From an uncultured Clostridia bacterium (lineage in GTDB: Bacteria > Bacillota > Clostridia > Oscillospirales > Ruminococcaceae): a stretch of DNA of 15,559 bases. Positions 7,540-13,949 of this stretch are shown here, piece by piece; positions within the stretch are counted from its first letter, which is position 1, and each line of letters opens with the position of its first letter. The stretch is from assembly GCA_947624425.1 (NCBI GenBank), contig CANQKG010000012.1, forward strand, positions 1 to 15,559. Reading direction: 5' to 3'. The notes beneath the pieces are model-generated. The model was not told the DNA's origin. It saw nothing but the letters and a program-made list of their open reading frames with translations, and searched no databases. The translations under genes were made by a program, and so were the position numbers.

Positions 7540-7569
7540 TTGTCATGACGGTGCTTTTTGTGGTATACT
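7540..7569 (+). promoter_or_regulatory. Sigma-A promoter of the pyruvate kinase gene
   Basis: TTGTCA (7540-7545) and TATACT (7564-7569) are 18 bases apart. The -10 is preceded by TGG, an extended -10 TGn. It lies 35 bases before the ATG, in the 88-bp gap after the ATPase gene. Confidence 0.8.
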
Positions 7570-7603
7570 GAAAAAAAGCGCCCAGCGCAAAGGGGAGGAA
7601 GTT

Positions 7604-9355
7604 ATGAGAAAAACCAAGATCATCTGTACGCTCGGTCCGTCCACCGATGACGAGGCAGTGCTCCGCGCACTGATGCAAAACGGGATGAACGTCGCCCGCT
7701 TCAACTTTTCCCACCAGACCCACCCGGAGCATAAAAAGCGGTTCGACACTCTGGTGCGCCTGCGGGAGGAGCTGAATCTCCCGGTTGCCGCTTTGCTGGA
7801 CACCAAGGGTCCCGAGATCCGGCTCGGCGATTTTGAAAACGGCAAGATCGAGCTGCACGAGGGGGACGCCTTCACCCTGACCACCGAGAAGATCCTCGGA
7901 AACGAAAAGCGTGCCTCGGTCACCTTTGCCGGGCTGCCGGCGGACGTGTCGGTCGGCACCCGCATTTTGATCGACGACGGGCTGATCGAGATGAAGGCGA
8001 CCGCCGTACGGGAAACCGAGATCGACTGTATCGTGACAAACGGCGGACCGGTCTCCAACCACAAGGGGGTCAATGTGCCTGGGGTCACCCTCTCGATGCC
8101 CTTTATCAGCGAGCAGGATGAGCGGGATATCTGCTTCGGCATTGAAACCGGCTTTGATTTTATCGCGGCGTCCTTTACCCGCTCGGCGGATGATATCCGG
8201 GCGATCCGGCGGATCCTCACCAGGGAGCATTGCGACTGGATGAAGATCATTGCGAAAATCGAGAACGCCGACGGCGTCAACAATATCGACGAGATCCTCC
8301 GCGTGGCGGACGGCATCATGGTCGCGCGGGGCGATATGGGAGTTGAGATCCCGATGGAGGATGTGCCGATCCTCCAGAAAAAGCTGATCCTCAAGGCGTA
8401 TAACGCCGGCAAGCTGGTCATCACCGCCACCCAGATGCTCGATTCGATGATGAAAAATCCCCGCCCGACCCGTGCCGAATCCACCGACGTGGCGAACGCC
8501 ATCTATGACGGCACCAGCGCCATCATGCTTTCGGGCGAAACGGCGGCAGGAAAATATCCGGTGGAGTCGCTGATCACCATGGCGCAGATCGCCACCCGCA
8601 CCGAGGCGGATATCGACTACCGCAAGCGGTTCGCCAACCGTGAGATGACCGAGGCGCCTCATGTCACCAATGCGATCTCCCACGCGACCGTCAGCGCCGC
8701 GCATGACCTCGGCGCCAGCGCGATCATCACCGTTACCAAATCGGGCGACACGGCGCGGATGATCAGCAAGTACCGCCCGAGCACGCCGATCATCGGCTGT
8801 ACCTTCGTTCCCCGCGTACTGCGGCAGATGAACCTCTCCTGGGGCGTGATCCCGGTCGAGGTGGAGGAGAAGCGGGACACCGACGAATTGTTCGACCATG
8901 CGGTGGAATGTGCGCTTCGGGACGGCGCGGTACATACCAGCGATCTGGTGGTCATCACCGCCGGCATTCCGCTGGGCGTGTCCGGTACCACCAATATGCT
9001 GAAGGTTCATGTGGTGGGCGATATTCTCATCAAAGGCGCCGGCGTGACCGACGGTACCGTTCATGCGACCTTGTGCGTGGCGCATGACGAGGAAGCAGCA
9101 CTCCGGCAGTTCCAGAGCGGCGATATTCTGGTGGTGCCGCAGGTGACCAAAAAGATGCTCGATCTGGTGCGGTACGCCTCCGGTATCATCACCGAAGCGG
9201 GCGGCAGCGAAACCATGGCGGAGATCGTGGGACGGGCGATGGAGATCCCCGTTATCATCGGCGCGGAACACGCGACCGACCTGCTGAAAAACGGCATTTC
9301 GGTGCTGCTGGACGCCAAAAACGGGATTGTCTCGAACGAGGACAGCGGCGCCTGA
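7604..9355 (+). CDS. pyk: Pyruvate kinase with extra C-terminal PEP-utiliser-like domain
   Basis: It catalyses phosphoenolpyruvate + ADP to pyruvate + ATP, the last step of glycolysis, in the cytoplasm. The ATG at 7604 was chosen because AGGGGAGGAA lies directly before it; the longer open frame from 7460 has no ribosome site and would overlap the ATPase gene. The 583 residues have the opening KTKIICTLGPST, the cation/phosphate motif ARFNFSH (31-37), LDTKGPEIRLG, the catalytic stretch IIAKIENADGVNNIDEI (K218, E220) and VARGDMGVEIP with D244, then TATQMLDSMMKNPRPTRAE for substrate and Mg2+ binding. Residues about 475-583 add the Bacillus-type extra domain (SGIITEAGGSETMAEIVGRA), which resembles PEP-utilising mobile domains but lacks their phosphoryl histidine. 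Length agrees with the Bacillus-type enzyme. It is transcribed alone; no clear terminator is seen in the 40 bp before the next promoter. Confidence 0.97.
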   Translation: MRKTKIICTLGPSTDDEAVLRALMQNGMNVARFNFSHQTHPEHKKRFDTLVRLREELNLPVAALLDTKGPEIRLGDFENGKIELHEGDAFTLTTEKILGNEKRASVTFAGLPADVSVGTRILIDDGLIEMKATAVRETEIDCIVTNGGPVSNHKGVNVPGVTLSMPFISEQDERDICFGIETGFDFIAASFTRSADDIRAIRRILTREHCDWMKIIAKIENADGVNNIDEILRVADGIMVARGDMGVEIPMEDVPILQKKLILKAYNAGKLVITATQMLDSMMKNPRPTRAESTDVANAIYDGTSAIMLSGETAAGKYPVESLITMAQIATRTEADIDYRKRFANREMTEAPHVTNAISHATVSAAHDLGASAIITVTKSGDTARMISKYRPSTPIIGCTFVPRVLRQMNLSWGVIPVEVEEKRDTDELFDHAVECALRDGAVHTSDLVVITAGIPLGVSGTTNMLKVHVVGDILIKGAGVTDGTVHATLCVAHDEEAALRQFQSGDILVVPQVTKKMLDLVRYASGIITEAGGSETMAEIVGRAMEIPVIIGAEHATDLLKNGISVLLDAKNGIVSNEDSGA

Positions 9356-9394
9356 AGATTTCGTTGAAAATTTCACAAAATCGTTTCGGAACTA

Positions 9395-9423
9395 TTGACA
9401 AAATTCGTATAGACTGTTATAAT
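9395..9423 (+). promoter_or_regulatory. Full-consensus sigma-A promoter of the dockerin/GH18 operon
   Basis: TTGACA (9395-9400) and TATAAT (9418-9423) are both perfect and separated by exactly 17 bases; the -10 is also preceded by TGT, giving an extended -10. It directs transcription into 9537-12000, with a leader of about 105 bases. It suggests strong constitutive expression unless a repressor acts. Confidence 0.92.
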
Positions 9424-9466
9424 GACAGTACTATTCACAGCCAGGTCGGTTCCCGGTTGGGACAAC

Positions 9467-9486
9467 CCGTTTCGCACCCGAAACGG
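9467..9486 (+). other. Hairpin in the 5' leader of the secreted operon
   Basis: CCGTTTCG-CACC-CGAAACGG is a perfect 8-bp stem with a four-base loop in the transcribed leader, about 50 bases before the ribosome site. CGGCGTTTTG follows. It could be an mRNA-stabilising or attenuator-like structure; no known riboswitch pattern is recognised. Confidence 0.6.
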
Positions 9487-9536
9487 CGGCGTTTTGATCG
9501 GCCTGAGTGAAAATATCCAAAAAAGGGAGTATGATT

Positions 9537-10184
9537 ATGAAAAAGCTGACAAGCCTGTTGCTGGCAGCTGCCCTTCTCGTAGGCAGTATGGGCTTACTGG
9601 CGGCGCCGGCAGCTGCGGCAACGGTTGCTCCGGAAGAGGGCGCGGGCATCGTCAAGCTTGAGGGTTTCAAAACGGGCGAAGCGTTCGCGGCGTCTATCCC
9701 TCAGGCGGACGGATTTTTGCTGGAGACCGCGGCAACAAAGGACGGCGTTGTGACCATCAGGGTCAATCCCACTGCCGCCAATTTGACCTATAAGGTTCCG
9801 GTAAAAGCCGGTGACACTTTGGTCAGCGTGGATGTAGATGAGATGGTTGCCGGCAACCGGATTTTCCCGCAGTTGATGAATAAAAAAGCGCTGAGCATTC
9901 TGGTGAATGCCGATGCGGGCGTGACGGTGAACTCGATGTCTTACTATGTCAACGCCTATCTGCTGGATCTGGGGACGGCTTCTTCCACCGAGGTACTGCG
10001 CGGTGACGTGAATCTGAACGGCACGGTCGAAGTGACCGACGCGCTGGAGGCGCTCCGTGCGGCGGTGCAGCTGACCACGCTGGAGGGCGATGCTCTGAAG
10101 GCTGCCGACTTGGACGGCAAGGATGGCGTCACGGTTGCGGATGCGCTGGGTATCCTGCGGATCGCCGTGGGACTGGATGCATAA
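9537..10184 (+). CDS. Secreted small protein with C-terminal type I dockerin domain
   Basis: The 215-residue protein begins at the second of two close ATGs (9537), which sits 7 bases from GGGAG; the ATG at 9531 is only one base away. Residues 1-28 are a classic signal peptide (KK, long Leu/Ala core, AAAA cleavage site). Residues about 29-150 are a beta-rich region I do not recognise. Residues about 156-215 are a duplicated EF-hand-like dockerin: repeat 1 GDVNLNGTVEVTDALEALR (D157, N159, N161, D168) and repeat 2 ADLDGKDGVTVADALGILR (D191, D193, D196, D202). In repeat 2 a lysine stands at calcium position 5. Dockerins bind cohesins on a scaffold or cell surface, so this protein is probably displayed in a cellulosome-like or anchored complex. 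It is followed after 22 bp by the GH18 gene, so both should share one transcript. No catalytic motif is visible. Confidence 0.85.
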   Translation: MKKLTSLLLAAALLVGSMGLLAAPAAAATVAPEEGAGIVKLEGFKTGEAFAASIPQADGFLLETAATKDGVVTIRVNPTAANLTYKVPVKAGDTLVSVDVDEMVAGNRIFPQLMNKKALSILVNADAGVTVNSMSYYVNAYLLDLGTASSTEVLRGDVNLNGTVEVTDALEALRAAVQLTTLEGDALKAADLDGKDGVTVADALGILRIAVGLDA

Positions 10185-10206
10185 GCGCCGATAGGAGGGT
10201 GAAACG

Positions 10207-12000
10207 ATGAAAAAACTTTGGATGCCTGTTTTAGCTGTTGCGCTGGCTGTCGGCGTTTCCGCCACTTCCTTTGCGGCACAGTGGAAAACGGCTTATGAGG
10301 GTTTACTGACCGAGCCGATGGAGGCAACTCTGACCTCCGTGACCGATCTGGGCGCGGACTTTTTGGTCAGCAATGAGGCCGCTCCGGCTTCCGATACCGC
10401 AGCGGACGCCGCGAATGTGACCGATCAGAATGAAACTACCGAATGGGTAGCGACAAAAGAGGGCGATCATCTTCAGATCAACTTTGATGGCCTGAAGCTT
10501 ATCAATGCGATCCACATTTATGAGAACAATGAGGATTACGGCTTCGCTAACGGCGGCAAGACCAGCGGCGTGGGTCATTATACCGAGGAGCTGGACGATC
10601 CCGACGAGGGTACATTCGTCTCCAAGCCTCCCTTTGTGATCGAGGCATGGAACGGTGAGGAATGGGTCGAGGTATATGAAACCGATTCGCTCGGCGGCTA
10701 TCACCTCTGCGCGATCGACACCATTCAGACCAATGCGATCCGGCTCACCATCAATACGTTCCGGGAGAAGGTCAATCAGCTGAAGCTGGGCGAGGTCAAC
10801 GCAACCTATATTGCTCCCGTGCAGCGGGAAGATGAATTTGTCAACATGGGTTATGCCGGCAAGAACTCCTGGCTGACCCGTACCAACTCCATCGCGGGCG
10901 GCGCGCTTGACAGCCTCACCGATCTGGTTCTGATTGAGCCGTTCAGCTGGGTCCGGGTCGATCCGAACGGGGCTCGCAGCCTGTATGACGGCGCTCCCAC
11001 CACCGCAGATGACGGCTTTAAGGTAGGTCAGTTTATATTCCAGTATCCGAATTCGTCGCTTCGTCTGGATCACTATGCCGATCCGTTCAGCGATGAAGTG
11101 GATGCGATGATGCAAAAGGCCGCAAAATCGCTCTATGCGTTCCATATGGGCATGTATGGCGCAAACGATACCGATAAGGTCACCTATGAGGATGCAGTTG
11201 CTTATCTGACCTCCGGTGAGGCGCCCCGCATCTGGATCTGCCTGACCGGCGGCGATATCGGTAAGTCCAACGGAGGGTCTTGGAGCCACAATATGTTCCA
11301 GGATAATCCCGGCTCGCTCAACACCTTTGTAAGCGACGTCGTGAAGTTCGTGAACAAGTATGAATGGCTCTACGGCGTGGATATCGACTGGGAGTATCCC
11401 GCGACCGGCGCGCAGCATCAGGATCTGGCGGATATGATCCATATGCTCAAGGCGCAGGGCATTCCCGAGGTTTCGGCGGCGGTTTCTCCCGGCTATCCGT
11501 ATAAGGCGAGCGTATGGCAGGATCTGGATCGTATCAACATCATGTCCTATATGAACGCGGGTGACGACGTGCACCACTCCATGGGACAGATGAACAATGA
11601 TATCAACAAATATATGGCGAATGGCTGCCCGCTCAACAAGATCGTGGTCGGCGTTCCCTACTACTGCATCAACACCAGCGGCGATATCGGCAATCCGGCG
11701 CCTCCGTCGTTCGAATCGCTCTATCGCTCTTATATGTCAATCCATTCCGATTTCCCGACAGGCATGAACAGCCTGCAAAGCGGTGCTTACCGTATGGTGT
11801 TCAACAGCCAGAATATGCTGCGGGATAAGGTTGCGTACTGCGCACTGCGGGGTGTGAAGGGCGTGTTCAACTGGCAGCAGCATAACGATATTCCGGTGTA
11901 TGAGCCTGATGAAGTGCGTCAGCTTTTCAGAGGCGATGATTCTCTGGCTCGCGCCACACGCGAGGCTATCGACCAGTTTGTTGTGAATCCGGCGGAATAA
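10207..12000 (+). CDS. Secreted GH18-type glycoside hydrolase with N-terminal discoidin-like region
   Basis: The 597-residue protein starts at the ATG after AGGAGGG. Residues 1-24 are a signal peptide (MKKLWMPVLAVALAVGVSAT then SFAA). Residues about 50-200 resemble an F5/8 type C (discoidin/CBM32-like) sugar-binding domain: AANVTDQNETTEWVA, LQINFDGLKLINAIHIYEN, FVIEAWNGEEWVEVYET and NAIRLTINTF. Residues about 210-575 are a GH18-type barrel. The catalytic strand reads GVDIDWEYP with D392, D394 and E396 in the DxDxE pattern, so E396 is the likely acid. Other strands read EVSAAVSPGYP, INIMSYMN (GH18 enzymes usually have MxYD here; N450 replaces D) and GVKGVFNWQQ (W556). GH18 enzymes hydrolyse chitin or the N,N'-diacetylchitobiose core of N-glycans; which applies here is uncertain. 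It has no dockerin or LPXTG anchor of its own. A terminator follows after 40 bp. Confidence 0.88.
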   Translation: MKKLWMPVLAVALAVGVSATSFAAQWKTAYEGLLTEPMEATLTSVTDLGADFLVSNEAAPASDTAADAANVTDQNETTEWVATKEGDHLQINFDGLKLINAIHIYENNEDYGFANGGKTSGVGHYTEELDDPDEGTFVSKPPFVIEAWNGEEWVEVYETDSLGGYHLCAIDTIQTNAIRLTINTFREKVNQLKLGEVNATYIAPVQREDEFVNMGYAGKNSWLTRTNSIAGGALDSLTDLVLIEPFSWVRVDPNGARSLYDGAPTTADDGFKVGQFIFQYPNSSLRLDHYADPFSDEVDAMMQKAAKSLYAFHMGMYGANDTDKVTYEDAVAYLTSGEAPRIWICLTGGDIGKSNGGSWSHNMFQDNPGSLNTFVSDVVKFVNKYEWLYGVDIDWEYPATGAQHQDLADMIHMLKAQGIPEVSAAVSPGYPYKASVWQDLDRINIMSYMNAGDDVHHSMGQMNNDINKYMANGCPLNKIVVGVPYYCINTSGDIGNPAPPSFESLYRSYMSIHSDFPTGMNSLQSGAYRMVFNSQNMLRDKVAYCALRGVKGVFNWQQHNDIPVYEPDEVRQLFRGDDSLARATREAIDQFVVNPAE

Positions 12001-12039
12001 AAGGTTCCAACGGTTTCCGACAGAAAAAGCGTTATGAAC

Positions 12040-12076
12040 AAAGAAGGCTGCGGCAATCTGCCGCAGCCTTCTTTTG
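12040..12076 (+). terminator. Rho-independent terminator of the dockerin/GH18 operon
   Basis: AAAGAAGGCTGCGG (12040-12053) pairs perfectly with CCGCAGCCTTCTTT (12061-12074) across a 7-base loop, and the right arm ends in a T-rich stretch. It starts 40 bp after the GH18 stop. Confidence 0.92.
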
Positions 12077-12139
12077 GCTCGCACTTGTAGTGAGTGAGGA
12101 CAGCAGGCTTATCTGCCTGGAACCAAGTGAGAGCTTTTT

Positions 12140-12215
12140 TGAATCCCACCACCATGCTAACGCATGGTCCCCCTCCCTTTGACAAGGGAGGTCTTGACAA
12201 AGACGGAAGCATAGC
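12140..12215 (-). repeat. Dispersed intergenic repeat, copy C (minus orientation)
   Basis: Hairpin 1 is the same as in the other copies (CCTCCCTT-TGAC-AAGGGAGG, 12172-12191). Hairpin 2 differs completely in sequence, ACCATGC-TAAC-GCATGGT (12151-12168), yet pairs perfectly. The left flank matches copy B as far as CCGTCTTTGTCAA. It is inverted relative to copy D, about 130 bp away. Confidence 0.85.
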
Positions 12216-12324
12216 GGTTTGAAACAAGAAAAGTGAAAGCAAGTGAAATCCTCCGTCGGCTTGTCAAGCAAAATCTTTCGTCAGCATACTTTGCTGAAAT
12301 TTTTATCAAAGCTAATTTGGTCGC

Positions 12325-12390
12325 CAGAGCCTCCCTTGTTAAAGGGAGGGGGACCGCGCTTGCGCGGTGGTGGGATTTCAAAGCCACTAG
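12325..12390 (+). repeat. Dispersed intergenic repeat, copy D
   Basis: Hairpin 1 is CCTCCCTT-GTTA-AAGGGAGG and hairpin 2 is ACCGCGC-TT-GCGCGGT (12353-12368), again a different sequence that keeps its pairing. GGTGGTGGGATTTCAAAGCCACTAG follows, and CAAAGC(C)ACTAG is also at the right edge of copy A. The interval 12077-12440 contains copies C and D and no supported gene. Confidence 0.85.
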
Positions 12391-12440
12391 TTTTGCGTTT
12401 GCTGCAAAATAGCGGTTTCCGCTGAGATGATAAAGCTTTG

Positions 12441-12833
12441 CTAACCGTCGTCTTCCTCCGGCAGCAGACGGCAGAGGGCGGAAAGCTCCTCATCGGTCAG
12501 CAGGATCATCCTGCTGACCGTGCGGACGCCTGCCTTTGCGGCACGAAGGACGGTCAGCGGCTGCCGCCCGTCCACCTCAGGGCGCTCAGCGGTCTGCTCG
12601 TAGGTGTGCCCGCCGCAAAGGGCGTATTGCAGAATAAAGCCGTGGATCGGCGGCAGCGCGGCAATGGCTGCCGCCGCCTGCTGCTGAAAATGAAGAATCA
12701 GCCGCCGCTCCGCCAGCAGATCGCCTGTTTTTGCCGGCGGCAAAAACCGGATCCTGTCCTCATCAATGGCAAGCCGTCCGGCGAGCAGCCGGATCCCGCG
12801 CAGCAGCTTGCCGGTCATTTCTTCTCGGGTCAT
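12441..12833 (-). CDS. Hypothetical protein divergent from the XRE repressor; faint sigma-70 region-4-like segment
   Basis: The 130-residue product starts at the ATG whose first base is 12833, with AAGGAGG six bases before it; the longer open frame to 12938 has no ribosome site and crosses the promoters. It is helix-rich: MTREEMTGKLLRGIRLLAGRL, then LLAERRLILHFQQQAAAAIAALPPIHGFILQYALCGG-type segments. Residues 60-110 show a LPP...ILQYALCGGHTYEQTAE...TVLRAAKAGVRTV pattern, like the LPP..R.VL.LRY..G.T..EIA..L spacing of sigma region 4 and of small phage regulators such as the DUF1492 type, but the key residues are only partly kept. I do not recognise it firmly. Its divergent position, with overlapping promoters, suggests it is the gene silenced by the repressor, or a regulator or effector of the switch. 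It could equally be a cargo gene. Confidence 0.7.
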   Translation of the reverse strand: MTREEMTGKLLRGIRLLAGRLAIDEDRIRFLPPAKTGDLLAERRLILHFQQQAAAAIAALPPIHGFILQYALCGGHTYEQTAERPEVDGRQPLTVLRAAKAGVRTVSRMILLTDEELSALCRLLPEEDDG

Positions 12834-12843
12834 GAAAACCTCC

Positions 12844-12872
12844 TTGACAAATCTCACATTTTCTAGTATAAT
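12844..12872 (+). promoter_or_regulatory. Full-consensus rightward promoter of the XRE-ImmA unit
   Basis: TTGACA (12844-12849) and TATAAT (12867-12872) are perfect and 17 bases apart. The -35 overlaps the ribosome site of the leftward gene. The leader to the XRE start is about 90 bases, which is long for a repressor gene and includes the dyad at 12891-12904. Confidence 0.88.
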
Positions 12873-12890
12873 AAGGATAACGCAAAACTT

Positions 12891-12904
12891 TAGAATATCT
12901 TCTA
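12891..12904. promoter_or_regulatory. Candidate operator dyad between the divergent promoters
   Basis: TAGAA-TATC-TTCTA is a perfect 5-4-5 dyad lying just downstream of both -10 boxes. Related half-sites occur nearby: TTTCTAG at 12860 and 12905, and TTTAGAA at 12889 and 12942. Clustered half-sites of this kind fit binding by a CI/Cro-type repressor dimer. Assignment is inferred from symmetry and position. Confidence 0.5.
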
Positions 12905-12909
12905 TTTCT

Positions 12910-12938
12910 AGGATACGATAAAAATCTAATTTTGTCAA
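12910..12938 (-). promoter_or_regulatory. Leftward promoter of the 130-residue protein gene
   Basis: On the minus strand, TTGACA (plus 12933-12938) and TATCCT (plus 12910-12915) are 17 bases apart. The -35 is perfect; the -10 matches four of six. Transcription would start near 12903, within the dyad, giving a leader of about 70 bases. Confidence 0.7.
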
Positions 12939-12967
12939 TAGTTTAGAAAATTTGAGGGGGCGTTTTT

Positions 12968-13354
12968 ATGACGATCGCCGACCGGATCCGCGCATTGGCA
13001 CGGGAGCGGGGACTCAGCCTGACCGCACTGGAGCAGAAATTAGGGCTTGGGAACGGCACGGTGAGCCGGTGGTCGACCAGTTCTCCGACCGCCGAAAAGC
13101 TGGGACGGATTGCGGAGTATCTGGATGTTTCGGTCGATTATCTGCTGGGGAACACCGATAACCCGCAGTCCCACAAGATGCCCGCTTCGCCCGAATATCT
13201 GCAAAAGCTGTCCGAGCTGCCCGCTCTCTACTTCCGCCTCTTTCAGGGGATCGAGGATCTGGATCTGTCGCAGCAGGATGTAGATTTCATTTTAGAGGTA
13301 GCGCGGAGCTATAAAATCACCAAACAGGAGGAATCGAAGGATGACAAAAGCTGA
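12968..13354 (+). CDS. XRE-family (CI/Cro-like) repressor
   Basis: The 128-residue protein starts at the ATG at 12968, with GAGGGGG about seven bases upstream. Residues about 5-60 are a helix-turn-helix of the phage repressor type: ADRIRALARERGLSLTALEQKLGLGNGTVSRWSTSSPTAEKLGRIAEYLDVSVDYLLG. The recognition helix is GNGTVSRW and the ending VSVDYLLGNTD is typical of the family. Residues 70-128 are an acidic tail without a LexA/CI protease domain, so inactivation must come from outside, most simply by the metallopeptidase encoded next. Its stop overlaps the next start by 14 bp (13341-13354), so translation is probably coupled. It is likely to bind the divergent promoter region and repress the leftward gene, as ImmR does in ICEBs1. 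The target site is inferred. Confidence 0.92.
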   Translation: MTIADRIRALARERGLSLTALEQKLGLGNGTVSRWSTSSPTAEKLGRIAEYLDVSVDYLLGNTDNPQSHKMPASPEYLQKLSELPALYFRLFQGIEDLDLSQQDVDFILEVARSYKITKQEESKDDKS

Positions 13355-13949
13355 ACTCTACCGTCAGGTGGACGGCCTGCGGCAGCGGCTGGGCGGAAGA
13401 ATGCCGAAAACCTACGCCGGGCTGCTTTCGCTTGTGGATCACACGGTCGAGCATCTGCGGGTGGTCGCCCATCCGATGGACAGCCGGAGGGTGTCGGGAC
13501 TGCTGCTGCGGGGCGAGGAGAGCGTGATTCTGCTCAACACATCCTTTTCGCCCGAGAGCCTGCGGTTCACGCTGGCGCATGAGCTGATCCACTTTTTTCT
13601 TCATCCGCAGCAGCGGCAGTTCCTCTGCGCCCGGCAAAGCAGCCCGCTGGAGTGGCAGGCAAACGAGGGCGCGGCGGAGTTATTGGTGCCGCGGCATTCT
13701 TTTTTGCCCACAATGGAGAACATATGTTCTGATTTTTGGCAGGAAAATGACCGTATCGCCGCTGCGGCGATACGGTTCGGGGTCAGCGAGCAGGTGATCC
13801 GGTACCGGATCAAAAGCCTGCGGCAGTATTATTCCGCCAGTACGCGGTATGCCTCGATCAGCGCGGTCGTGGAGCAGGCGCAGTTTGCCGGACTGGTCGA
13901 GGGCAGGCAAAAGGCGTCGATCCCGGTTGCCGGACGGCAAAGCTTTTGA
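13341..13949 (+). CDS. ImmA/IrrE-type zinc metallopeptidase
   Basis: The 202-residue protein overlaps the repressor gene by 14 bp and has GGAGG (13328-13332) upstream of its ATG. The zinc motif HELIH is at 80-84 within SLRFTLAHELIHFFLHP. The following EWQANEGAAELLVP (104-117) is the second signature of the COG2856 family, with E104 or E113 as the third ligand. The C-terminal region has a VSEQVIRYRIKSL segment (148-160) typical of these proteins. ImmA cleaves its cognate XRE repressor, ImmR, to derepress a mobile element after DNA damage in ICEBs1; IrrE of Deinococcus does the same with DdrO. By analogy this protease should cut the repressor encoded before it. The last 40 residues are encoded by DNA that also codes, antisense, for the end of a DNA glycosylase, so this tail may be a recent addition. 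Confidence 0.9.
   Translation: MTKAELYRQVDGLRQRLGGRMPKTYAGLLSLVDHTVEHLRVVAHPMDSRRVSGLLLRGEESVILLNTSFSPESLRFTLAHELIHFFLHPQQRQFLCARQSSPLEWQANEGAAELLVPRHSFLPTMENICSDFWQENDRIAAAAIRFGVSEQVIRYRIKSLRQYYSASTRYASISAVVEQAQFAGLVEGRQKASIPVAGRQSF
13750..13776 (-). terminator. Inverted repeat inside immA, possible terminator of the leftward glycosylase operon
   Basis: Bases 13750-13762 are perfectly complementary to 13764-13776 (ACCGTATCGCCGC with its reverse complement). On the minus strand the hairpin begins 53 bases after the glycosylase stop and is followed by CATTTTCC, a short T-rich stretch. It codes for part of DRIAAAAIRFG in immA, so symmetry could be partly accidental. No better terminator for the leftward genes is visible. 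Confidence 0.45.

Noticed and set aside
7421..9376. 651-codon minus-strand open frame opposite pyruvate kinase
   Set aside because: High GC at third positions of the pyk gene leaves the antisense frame open; composition is rich in H, R, G and D as in typical shadows.
9356..9394. Terminator after pyruvate kinase
   Set aside because: The AT-rich TGAAAATTTCA is only a short palindrome with no GC stem or T run, so I do not call it.
10303..11577. 424-codon minus-strand open frame opposite the GH18 gene
   Set aside because: It lies wholly within a well supported secreted enzyme gene and shows no family motif or ribosome site.
12325..12390. Repeat copies considered as a CRISPR array
   Set aside because: Copies are scattered, in both orientations, with unequal spacing and internal hairpins; there are no regular spacers and no cas genes.
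12441..13949. Intact prophage or integrative conjugative element
   Set aside because: Only the immunity-type genes are present. There is no integrase, relaxase, terminase or capsid gene, and housekeeping-type genes lie on both sides in the window.
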